Shown here in pieces: positions 24,001-34,339 of a stretch of 64,000 bases of DNA. Within the stretch, counting starts at the first letter, position 1. Every line of letters starts with the position of its first letter. The stretch is from Volutella citrinella (taxonomy: Eukaryota; Ascomycota; Sordariomycetes; Hypocreales; Nectriaceae), in NCBI GenBank assembly GCA_034401135.1, contig JAWZSP010000001.1:1922001-1986000 (forward strand), written 5' to 3'. Made by a program: the position numbers and the translations under genes. A model generated the notes under the pieces. It was not told the origin of the DNA. It saw nothing but the letters and a program-made list of their open reading frames with translations, and did no database searches.

Positions 24001-27000
24001 CTTGCCCCCCTCCAGTACCAGCCCAAGAACGAACGGAGGCAAGCACCATATGCACCTGCCGCAAGCCCTCGTGCATCGATCCTCCATCGCCAACCCCAAG
24101 CTGCACGAACTAACCGGGAAGCTAGGTGCAACCAAGGACGAGGTGCATCACCACTGTCCTTCTTCCCCGCAAGGCCGTGACAGCCTCTGACAGGCCTTAC
24201 GGTGCTAAAGAGATCCGGGTGAGCACTGGCTGCAACCACCGCATCCATTTCTGCCGCGTGAGGACCCGTCGTGTCGGATCAGGCACGTGGAAAAGACCCA
24301 GAATCCCTTGCTACCTTGCCAGGAAGCTCGGGCTTTGCCATTACCCAACCCCTCGAAAACCAACGATTGTCTACCACCAAGGCTGAGCGCCTGAAATCGG
24401 AGTAATCGCATTGTGATTCTCGTTTTACTGTCCCGTAAGTTTGTGGCTATCCTTAACACGCTCAATTCGTTCTTCATCCCACGCAGTCTGTTACGCGCTC
24501 TGCCTCGGTCCATGGGAGTCATAGTATCCCCGTGACCTGTCGGTTAGAGGACGCCCGCAACATTGATCGTGTTCGTGTTTCAATATGAGGTGGATTTGTT
24601 GCTCGCTGCAATTTGGGCGGACCCGCACTGTCTGCCGTAACATTCTCTTCTCTCACCCCTTTCTCACCCTCAAACAGACAGATACATGACCGTCTCTCTT
24701 CTCATGCCTTTATGCGTACGACTTTTGGCGCATTGTTTCTCATCTACCCTTCTCCTCCCACTAATCCAGCTGCATAGACACCAAGGAACCGACGCACCGT
24801 TTCCGAAACCATCCGCCACTTCACGCCTTCTTAGTATTGTGCCGCTAGGCTAGCTGACACCGAGGTGCACCCCCCCAAAGCCCCGACTGAGCATATTGCG
24901 CAGTAATACACCATGTAGGTTGAGTTCGCACCACACTCCGGCCATGCTCCCTTCTCCTCCTGTTGGCCTATGCGTAAAACCAGCGAGCTCGGTTGGCGGG
25001 AATTTCGTTCTGGAGCATTGGACAATGCGGATAGAGGATCTGAAATCACGCCACCTTGCCCTCCTCTACCACGATCATCCTGGTAGAGAAACGCATTGTT
25101 CATTCGGCAGAAAGACTGACCTCTACATCGAACAACGAAGTGCTGACGTTCGGCGCCTAGAACAACTGTTGGTCGACATCGCGCGTCGCTCATGACCGTC
25201 AGAATGTCCGTCAACGGCCACTACCCTGGGCACTACAAGGAGGATCCTGTTGCGAGTCTTGTAAGTGGGCCGTCTTCTTTCTCATGTTCTCAAGCATATT
25301 TTTCCGTCTTGCTCCGTCCCATTTGGGAGAAGCCCGACCATCCCGAATATCGAATGTTTTTCTTCACAAGACCAGCCTCCTCCAGCCTATTCAGCCTCAA
25401 GTGAGGTTGGCCTTGACGCGAGATGGCGCCGGGAATACCAGAGTTTCGAAATCTGTACCAGAGAGCATGCCTGTCGCAAGCTTGACCAGGTCAGGAGTGA
25501 AATGTGGGCTGAGCAAGGTGTCCTGTTTCACTAATACCCGGGGCGCCCGCATGGGTCGAGGATGGAGGGGTGGGCCATCGGCCACCCACCCTGGTCGGAG
25601 TCCTTGCTGTCCCCGAAGATGCTGGATGTTGTAGTGCATCCGCATCATCAGCCCTCTTGACCCAGCCGTCACTTTATGGAAGCCCCAGTAGGCTGGCTCC
25701 AGCTTGCACTAGCCACACCAGGCTTTGGTCGTGGTCCTGTGTACAAGATGTGCATGGAACCCATCACCGTCTGAGAGGCTCTGATGGACAAGGACCGGCC
25801 TGAGCCTATTCTGATGTCACATTTTCCTTGTTACCTACGGCAGGCATCAAGAACTCACAACCAAGTGTATCGTTGGTGGGACTGGGCAGTGGCGGCAAGT
25901 GCATGGCAAATACGTCTCCTCTGGAACGCGGCGGAGGTATGGAGATGACGCTGGCGGTGTCATCAACCGCAGAACTCGGATTAGCAGACGCCGCCTAACT
26001 CAGCCGAGAAACGTTGTGCTCTGTCGAGGCACAACAAGACGACGAGCTTGGCAGCGAGCGCATCCTCTCGAGTGGGGATTGGCGGAGTTGCCCCCAGTGG
26101 GGCGCTCGGATACCTTCCAATGGAAGGGGCCGTGTAGTTGGACGGCGCCCCCCCTTCTGTGATTCGGAATTTAGGGCGTGGCACTGGGGAAACGGTTCCG
26201 AACGGACAAATTCGACACACTACTCTTGTTGATGAGGCCAAGGCTTGAACACGAGCGGAGTCGCATGGGCCTGAAGCACAAACCAAGTGAACAAGAGCAC
26301 TCTGCGCAAATAGTTATCCGCGAAGATGACGGGGGTTCGCGGTGGCAACGCGTTCCACAGGTATCGAATACCAGGAGCCGGGATCGTGCGTTTCGTCGAG
26401 GGCCGCCGTAACTTCGCAAGTCAGAAGAGGTGCCTCCTCGGTGGCCGTTGCAGGTCAATTGGAGCCCAAGTGTCTGGTTTGCTGGCCGCCTGTCGGTCCA
26501 TATTGGGAGTGGGCCTTGAGCGATTCTGGCGGATGACGGCGGCGACAAGCACGGAATAAGGGGGGTGCAGTCTGTGGGTTGGCGTGGGCGTGGCCGCGGG
26601 TGCGGGTGTGGTGTGGCGTGTTGCTGAGCCGCTGTGCCCCGTCCACAGGATGCCTCCACTGATGGTGTGGTATTCTGGTGGTGGTGTGGTGCCTCGCATC
26701 GCAGCGCACTGCACCAAGCCAGGACTGCAGTCGAGTGGCTGTCCCACACCGCCGCCCGCGGCCAAAATAGGACCAGAGAGGTCAGAGAAGCCAATCCCGG
26801 CGCAACGCTGGACCGCTGGCTAGCTCCGGGGGGCCAGTGCCCCATCGGGCAGCTGCTCCTGGCTGGGCGCCGTGGTGAGGCGGCCATTGGCCACCTAATC
26901 AAACCTGGCCGACCCTTGCCTGCATCGCGTTTCTTCCATGCGCTGCCCGCCCCAGTCGCTTCCCTGTCAGCTTGGCTCTAGGTCTCCCCCTCCCTCCCCC

Positions 27001-27342
27001 CTCCCCTTCCCGCAGGCAGCACTGAGCTCTGCCTCTAACGGCAATGGGGACTTATCTCACTCATCTCATCACCCACACCTCTGCCTGGTCACGCCGCACG
27101 GAGTCCTGCACATGCGCGCCGGCAAGGTACCTGGACACCGCCGCACGTACTGCCACACACTCGTCGCACACATTCATTACCGAACGGGCGGTGGGATTGC
27201 GTTGCGGGCACGACGCAGAAGAACGTTGTCCGGCAGACCCGCCACCCCTTCCCCTGTCCCCTGCCCCTCTGGACCCCTGCCACCCCCTTGGCCCCAATCC
27301 CAATGCTAGCCTCCTCGCTCGCGCGCGGTACGTACACCCTAT

Positions 27343-27362
27343 CTCACACACACACACGCACA
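27343..27362 (+). repeat. CA dinucleotide microsatellite
   Basis: A short CACACA tract interrupted once by CG lies in the presumed leader/promoter region of the DUF8032-like gene. No function is evident. Confidence 0.8.
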
Positions 27363-28652
27363 CTCTGTGCAATGCGCTCTCTCATGTACCGTGCTGGGAG
27401 CACCCATCGGTGGTACACGCTCTACTTTCGAGTACGGGGCGATTGCTAGGCAAGCCAGGCCATGTTTCCCGACGACTAAGCCCAGTCCGTCGTCCTCTGC
27501 TGAGGCGCGGGTTCCCGAGCAGGCCACCCCACAACCCCCCTGTCCTGACCTGGCCTGGCCTCGAGTACCAGCCAGAGATGGCGCACTCCCCAGAGCCAGC
27601 GGGATGAAGCTAGAACTGTCCCAGTCGGACGGGGGGCGGTTGTGAGAGCAGAAGGCGAGGTGAGAGATCAAGGACAGACGAGCAAAGAATGCGAATGAGC
27701 AAGGGAACTGAGTGGGAAACGGCCAAGTTTGTGAAAACCACCACGCAATGCGCTGCTCTCACTTGGCTGCTCATTTCTGCTCTGCCGCTCAGCTGCTTCA
27801 AGCTATTTCCAAAGTCCTTAGGGCAATGGCTTGGTACTTGTTCTCTCGCTCGCCGCTTCTTCAGCATCAGGCCGATGGCTCTGGGTCTCAATCTACACAC
27901 CCTCCCCCCTCGCCTCTCGGACGAGTTCCCGCCGTCCTGACCCGCGCAAGGCTTCGCACCTGCCAAACGCGCCTGCTCCTCCTGGGCCTGCCATCCCATC
28001 CGTCTCCATTTGCCCATTACATATCCACTTCAGATCACACCTTGGCTTCTATCCCCATAATCTTGGTTCAAATACCCGCTCCCCTGCTCCCCTTCGTCTG
28101 CCCCCCCGTCGCGCCTGGCACACCCTTCCTCCCCCGATCGATCTCGCCTTTCTCTTCGGCCCAAGCAAGGCCTGTCTTGTCCGCTCTGCTGTCCACTGTT
28201 GGTACCATTCGTACCTGGCCATCCAAGTGAGCCCTCCGAGGAACCAGGAGACAGAAGCAAACCGAAGACGCAAATCGCTCTGACCGGCTTGGCCATTTCG
28301 CTCGTTTTTTTCCGATATACGCTCCTCAACCGAGCTAAGCGGTACTGCCACACCCCCCCTCTGCCTCTCCCCTCTGCCTCTTTTTTTTTCTGGGCGTCCC
28401 CCCGGCTTTTTTCGCTGTAGTCCGCGAGAACCGGGTTGCTTCATCATCATTGCCGCTCCGAGCCTAGCCTGCCTCACCCGTGCAATCCTAGTCCTCACCA
28501 GGGGATGTCCACTTAACCACTCCCCCAGACCTGGGTCTGCGTCTAGGGGAAAATAAAACACCAACGCGTCCGACTTCGAGCTACTTTTTTTTCCTTTGGC
28601 CGCTCATAGAGTCTATTTCATAGTCCATGTCTTACTAATGGGTCTTCTCTCT

Positions 28653-31600
28653 ATGCAGCATCATCCTCAGCACCAGCAACAGGGTCCTACGCCTTCCCAA
28701 CACCTGCACCACTCGCGACCCCCGAGTACAGTCCAGCAGCATCACGCGCAGGCTCACCCTCCACCTCAGCAACACCAAGGCGCGTACTCATCTACGCCCT
28801 CGCTCCCTCAAGCCTACCAGACTGGTGGCCAGACGACGGGCAATCAGGACAACCTGAACTACTACAACCACCCGAGCCCTTACAGCACTCCAGGTGCTAC
28901 TAGCGGATACACGTCCGCAGGTACGTTGACTGCCCGCTCGAGATCGGGAGCTTCTTGCGCAACCTGCGAGTCGCGTCACGGATGCTCTGCCTTACGCACT
29001 TGCTAATAGAAACTCTTCGTTCAGATACCTCCGACATGATGGCCGCTGCACAAATCCCGAGACCCCCCTACCCGCCCATGTCCTACCATACACCGCAGTC
29101 CAATTCTCCCGCCTCCGTCGCCTCTCCATCGCAGCATGACCAGCACCGCAGCCTGTACGGCCAGCCGCCGTCGCAGCACCTCCAGCAGTCCATGTACTAC
29201 CAGCCTCAGAACCAGTACCAACCGATGCCTCCCCAGGCCGCCGCCTCACCCTATGCGCAACACGCGCCTCACCCCCAGCAATCCATGACCTCTCAGCCAG
29301 CCATGATGATGTCCCAACCCGCCCCTCAAAACCCCATGGCGCAGCACGCTCAGCACGCGCATGCTGGCATAACGGGAAGCCCTCGGGCCAAGATGGAGTC
29401 CCAGGTCCCTCTGCAACTCCAGAAGCCTCAATCATCGCCCATGCAGCAGGCTCACCACCCCCAGAACGGAGCCCAGCTTCAGAGCCCTGGTAATGCCACT
29501 CCCGGCGTCAACCCCAACGCTGCCCCGGGACCCATTCCCGCGACTACCCCTCTCGTGGTGCGACAAGACGGCAACGGCGTCCAGTGGATTGCATTCGAGT
29601 ACTCGCGAGACCGTGTCAAGATGGAGTACACCATCCGTTGCGATGTGGAGTCCGTCATCATTGATGAGCTTTCTGCCGATTTCAAGCAGGAGAACTGCGT
29701 CTACCCTCGTGCTTGCTGCCCCAAGGAGCAGTACCGCGGAAACCGTCTCATGTATGAGACTGACTGTAACCGTGTTGGCTGGGCCCTAGCACAGCTCAAT
29801 ATTCCTCTCCGCGGTAAGAGAGGTTTGATCCAACGCGCCGTCGATAGCTGGCGCAACAGCAACCAGGACCCACGACTCCGAAGTCGACGAGTTCGCCGTA
29901 TGGCCAAAATGAGCAACCGAAAACAGGTTCAAGCATCACCACATCCCGGAGTTGCCCACATGCCCGGCCCCAGCGGCCCTTCAGGGATGCCCGGAGCCCC
30001 AGGACCAATGGGACCTGGCGCGCCGATGGGCAAGCCTGGCTTGGGTAACATGGGCCAGCCTATGCATCACCACCATGCGGCAGGTCACCCTGACGGCGCC
30101 CAGGGCGGCCAGGACGAAGTCGGTATGTTCCACCAGATGTGATTTACCCGCGCGTCTGCGATAGCATGACACGCGCTGTCCTCACATCCAGCCTCCCACA
30201 CCCTCCCGCACATGCATCGTCATCATATCCGCCAACCACACCTGCCTGCCTACCACCGCCACTGCACAAACTGTTCTTCGCCTGGCGAATTGTTGCGTGT
30301 TGCTTAATTGATACCAAACCCGCCTTCCCTTGTCGCCGTCCAAAATTCTTCTTCTGCACACGCACGCGTATACCTGTACCTCGTTGTTTCAGTCCGTTGT
30401 TTGATCTGCGATTCTTGTTTAAGGGAAATGGGCTTGTCACTTCCTCGTTCAATCTGCTCTTTGTTAAATAGCACGGGTCGACATCACTTTACTGCACCGT
30501 CACCTACACAGCATGCCACATTGGCACGAGGGGTTCACCAGGAACGCTCTGTTTTGGCACAGTTCTGTACATTACCATAAAGTCGCACACAATTTCTGCC
30601 GCCGTTAGTTGTTTGCTTTGCTGCTGCTGGTTTTGCGCGACTCTTAGATGAGTTTGAATTTGCCTCTGTCGGCTCTTTAAAAGTTGCATTGCCCATGGCA
30701 CCCTCTCAGTCTATTGGACTGGCGGCATGGCATGTCGTGGGAGGTCGACTGGCCCCCCCTTGTTTACATATGCTTGTCACCCCCTAGTTGATCACACCCC
30801 CTTGTCTGAGTTTTTGACCAAGTTTGTTTAAATCTGGACGGCGACTCCCACCCCCACGCCACATCTATCCAATACCCCAACACCATCCCGCCACATGCCA
30901 CAGGCACTCACTCACAGTAGCATTAGCGCATACTGGAAAACTTCAAGCTGACTCAAACGTGTCTCTAGGCGAGGGCGATTCCTACGAACACCATCACCAC
31001 CAAGCGCCCAATACTGGCCCACCTTCAGGGGCTGGCGAGGATGTGAGACAGGCTCACGTGTTCACGGGATACAATAACCAACCTTATCCGGCTAGTGGAC
31101 CAATGTCTCACATGGCTCCCCATGCCAGCGGCACAGTTCCCGCTAAGCGCCACAGCCGGGCTAATGCTGATGAGCCTGACGACCTCTTCCCTGACATCCC
31201 AGAGGCTAAGAAGCGTAAGTTCATCCTGGTTGAGGATAATGTTCGAGGCTCCCGCCTCCGCGTCCGAGTGACTCTTGAAGGTGTAGATACCAACGAGATC
31301 CCGGACAGCTTCCGCAAGGGCGCCAGCACTTTCCCTCGCAGCTACTTTCCCCGCGAGATGCAAAGCCCACCTCCCAGTGCCACTGGTTCGCGTTTCTTTG
31401 GCGAGGACCAAGACGACGATGGGATTGAGGAGACAGAAGGCCGTGATGCCAGCCGCCGTGGCGCAAGCCGACATGGCAAGGAGATGGTAAAGGTTCCCAT
31501 GGGCGAGTCCCAGGGCGAGATTGCTATTCCCCGGATGCGAAAGTCAGTTCGCGGTAAGGAGGTCCGCCTCAACGATCTCGGCTACCGTATGGCTTGGCTC

Positions 31601-31852
31601 CAGAGCCGAGTCTTTGCTGGCCGAACTGTTTTCCTGCAACGAGCTCGTAAGTTCCAATGGAAGGCACAGCCTCTATGCCAGTACTGTAACTGACTGCTTG
31701 ACTTAGTGGATTGCTACCGCAATAAGACTCGTGCTGCCATCGAGAGCATCATGCAAGATGTTAAGACGGTTGCACCTCACTACGAGACCCGCGTTGGTAA
31801 GCGACGCTGGAATGAGCGTATGCGACGTGGAGAGAAGAAGGATGAAGAGTAG
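28653..31852 (+). CDS. DUF8032-like nuclear protein (two conserved blocks)
   Basis: Four exons (28653-28920, 29025-30122, 30969-31646, 31707-31852) join in phase to about 729 residues. The N-terminal third is Gln/His/Pro-rich and disordered. A first conserved block (about WIAFEYSRDRVKMEYTIRCD to RLRSRRVRRMAK) has several Cys and basic residues. After a Gly/Pro/Met-rich linker, a second block carries EAKKRKFILVEDNVRGSRLR with a KKRK nuclear-localisation-like cluster and ends in VGKRRWNERMRRG. I recall this arrangement as the fungal DUF8032 family; its biochemical role is unknown to me, and a nuclear regulatory role is inferred. Splice sites have donors GTACGT, GTATGT and GTAAGT with GCTAAT, CTGAC or similar branch sites. 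The start is uncertain: TTACTAAT followed by TTCTCTCTATGCAG at about 28631-28655 looks like an intron end, so the true first exon may lie upstream and the ATG at 28653 may be part of that acceptor. Confidence 0.85.
30123..30968 (+). other. 846-nt intron between the two DUF8032-like blocks
   Basis: Donor GTATGT follows GACGAAGTCG and acceptor CTCTAG precedes GCGAGGGCG. The join reads DEVG|EGDSYEHHHH in phase, with a CTGAC branch site near the 3' end. If retained, translation stops at 30142 after GMFHQM, so the unspliced message would encode only the first half. Confidence 0.7.
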
Positions 31853-31928
31853 AGATTGAACCGTGCTCTTGCTTTGTCGAAGCTACTGTTTCCATCCCCC
31901 GACCGCGATTGTCATCAACCATCGACTT

Positions 31929-31934
31929 AATAAA
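31929..31934 (+). promoter_or_regulatory. Candidate poly(A) signal AATAAA
   Basis: The canonical hexamer lies 77 nt after the stop of the DUF8032-like gene. Fungal polyadenylation signals are degenerate, so this is suggestive only. Confidence 0.35.
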
Positions 31935-32229
31935 TGACTCGACGGTCGGAGAGGTGGGCTTCTAATCATTTGCCTCGGTGTTTACGATACCATTCTGCGA
32001 TGGGTCAGACGGGGACTGGACCTTGCTATACCTATCTATACCTTGCTTTTCGTTAACAGGCCCCCCTGTCCGATTCCCTTTGGTTTTGACCCCCACCTTT
32101 CCCTGGGAAGTTTGACAGCATCAGTTGCATAAGTGCTTGCATTCTGGGCGACATTTTGCTGCATTCTCTGCCGTTCTATTTTGCCTTATCTTGCTCGTTT
32201 GTCACCTCGCGCAGTGTTATTTACCGCAA

Positions 32230-32274
32230 TTTTTTTTTCTACTTTTTTTTATTTTATTTTTATTTTATTTTTTT
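32230..32274 (+). repeat. T-rich low-complexity tract
   Basis: Forty-five bases of almost pure T with single A or C interruptions, about 380 nt after the DUF8032-like stop, in otherwise GC-rich DNA. It could be an ageing poly(A)-type tail on the opposite strand or a plain slippage tract. Confidence 0.8.
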
Positions 32275-33360
32275 GGCTCAGGGTTGTCTTTGCACCAGCT
32301 TCATGCGATTCGTCTTTGGAATTTTTGTGTATCATTAAAAGAATGGATGAGCCGAGGTGGTTGCGTTTACGGGATGAAAGAAGCGCCTGGCTGTTGACGT
32401 TGACGTCAGAGGAAGCCCATGCGTGGCCTGGTGAACCCCGGATCTATATTGGCATCGCATGGCCCGTGTCCGCGTCCCGCTTTGCTGATGCGAGGTTGAA
32501 GATTGCCTTTTCGGCACGGTTCACGCCATCCTGTTGATTGAATGGTGACGAATGGCTACGATGGTTGAATAAGGATGAAATGGAATGAAATGGACCGGGT
32601 GGAAGGGAATAATCTACGATAGTGGCTTGACGTCATCAAGTAGAAGCAATGGCTTTGCAGGAATGGTTCTTGTGGTTTGATGGTAGAGGTTTATATTCGC
32701 ATTTGATCAGCCTATATAATTTTGTGGTGTAGGCAGAGTGTTCAAGAGTGCAGTTGACCAGTAGTGAAAACAGGGCGCCGTTATTTTCGTTATTTCGCTC
32801 CATGCAGACAGAAACCATGCATGCTCACGGAGCCGTTGGCTGAAGTCAGTATGAGTTGGCTCTTGTGGTTGTCTGGCCACCTGGGCATGCTTCGAGTGTG
32901 ACGGGGGCAAGACTTGAATTTTGGATCCTCGGTTTCGGTTTCGGGCCTGGGGGTACAATGAATGTGCATCTCAGGGATCGTGCCTGGATTGGAAGCCAAG
33001 GGTCGGAGGGCTGGCTTGGCTGGTTGGGAGGGGTCCGTAAAAGAAGCTTTTTGGTTCGGATCGAGGACGGGCGGCGCAACCCTTGCCGCATCGACGGCGT
33101 GTTCCTGCCTTCCAGGGAGGGTAACTCAAGGGCAGGAGAATGCCCAATAAGTGCCCAATAAATTCTTGGGTTGGATGGACCCAAGGCCAAGCCAGTGGGA
33201 GCGGGAACATGGCCAAGCAAGGGGCCCTGGGGGGTGTATGCGAGCAGCCTGCTAATTGCAGCTACTACCGCGAGTGTACCTGCCTCCAGCGTAGCACACG
33301 TAACACCGGTCTGGCCCGGGCAGGCGGGTGGCAGCCGTCCCCCCCACTCACACAAGATGG

Positions 33361-33396
33361 ACAACTGAGAGGGGGAGGTGGAGGGGGAGGGGGAGA
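33361..33396 (+). repeat. G-rich tract with quadruplex potential
   Basis: At least three runs of four or more G separated by one to seven bases (GGGGG, GGGGG, GGGGG with short A/T spacers) lie in the intergenic region. They fit a loose G-quadruplex pattern. Confidence 0.6.
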
Positions 33397-34339
33397 CGGC
33401 AACGAGTGGAGCTAAGCCACACAACGGCGGCTGGAAGCTACAGTGGCTTGAGTGGCTGCAACTTGGAAGAGGGCGGGGGGTAATGTTTCGTCTCTTCCAG
33501 GTGGCTTTCAGCTTGGGCAGCCGATCCCCAATCAGTTGGCCCAGCTGAGTCCTGACGTCGCCAATGGCCACTCATGCTCTAAAAATACCTTGCGTGCTGA
33601 GGTACTTTCCATTCCTTGAGAGTTGACCCGACTGCTCGATGCAGCAGCGCAAAACACAAAAGTCTGCCTGCAGCACAGAATACGCCAAGCGGCACGAAAT
33701 GTAGCAGCTGTTGACTGGAGACTACGTCAAAGTACAGGTTTTGCTGTCCGGAGTACGGGGGGCTGTTGTGGCCTGGGCCAACGTATCATTGCAGCCCAAT
33801 TTCCCATACACGAGCCCATCTCCTTGGTGTGCTACTCCGTGCCCCGATTTAGCACCAAGCCCGGCGACAGGCGATTGCCCGTATGTTAATGGTAATGGCT
33901 CGTGTGCCTCTGATTCTGTTGTCGTTGCCATTGCTGTCTCTGTCCAGTGCCTACCTTATAGTAATGGCATCCAGTTACTTAGTGCCCGGGCCCTCCGTTG
34001 ACAGAAAGTGGGCGGGTGATCAGTTCCAAGGCGCCCAGCGAGGCGGTGCACTGGGACATTGAGGTGTTCAGCCCCATTGCCCCCTCCCCCCATACGCTGG
34101 GCAGCCTGACCCACCAGGCCGGGCAACTTGCAGGTTAGGGATTAAACCAACGACAACGACGCTAGCTGTCACTCGTTTTTAGATTATCTGCCTCTGCCTG
34201 GCCTGGACTGGGCGTCCTTTCGTCTCCTTTGCCTCCCTCCCTGCCATCGTTCGACTGCCTCTCCGTCCGGAAGGCGACGAGGACGACAGCGACACGGCGG
34301 CTGCGAGCAGAAGCCGGGAACGTGCCTCTGCCGAGAACC

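Larger units (their letters stand above)
13988..28652. other. 14.7-kb region without a recognisable gene
   Basis: Open frames up to about 243 codons occur on both strands, but they overlap one another, many begin at non-ATG codons, and none has recognisable domain motifs or believable splice structure. GC content remains high, so chance ORFs are expected. The region contains homopolymer tracts, TACCT/AGGTA palindromes (around 18.95, 20.54 and 22.6 kb) and, from about 26.9 to 28.65 kb, a strongly pyrimidine-rich stretch that is probably promoter and leader of the next gene. Noncoding RNAs or fast-evolving short genes cannot be excluded. Confidence 0.5.
31853..34339. other. 2.5-kb intergenic region
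   Basis: This contains the 3' UTR of the DUF8032-like gene, with AATAAA at 31929 and a T/A tract at 32230-32274, then noncoding sequence with a G-rich run at 33368-33394, and the C/T-rich leader of the next gene. Overlapping frames between 32.8 and 33.6 kb have no family character and are not called. Confidence 0.55.

Noticed and set aside
23055..24248. Overlapping 198- and 232-codon frames
   Set aside because: Opposite-strand overlap, no recognisable motifs, no supporting splice structure.
26171..26902. 243-codon minus-strand frame
   Set aside because: Low-complexity Pro/Arg/His composition with no domain; lies in probable promoter DNA.
28060..28100. Possible tRNA T-loop (GGTTCAAATA)
   Set aside because: No matching acceptor or T stem could be paired and no A box at the right distance.
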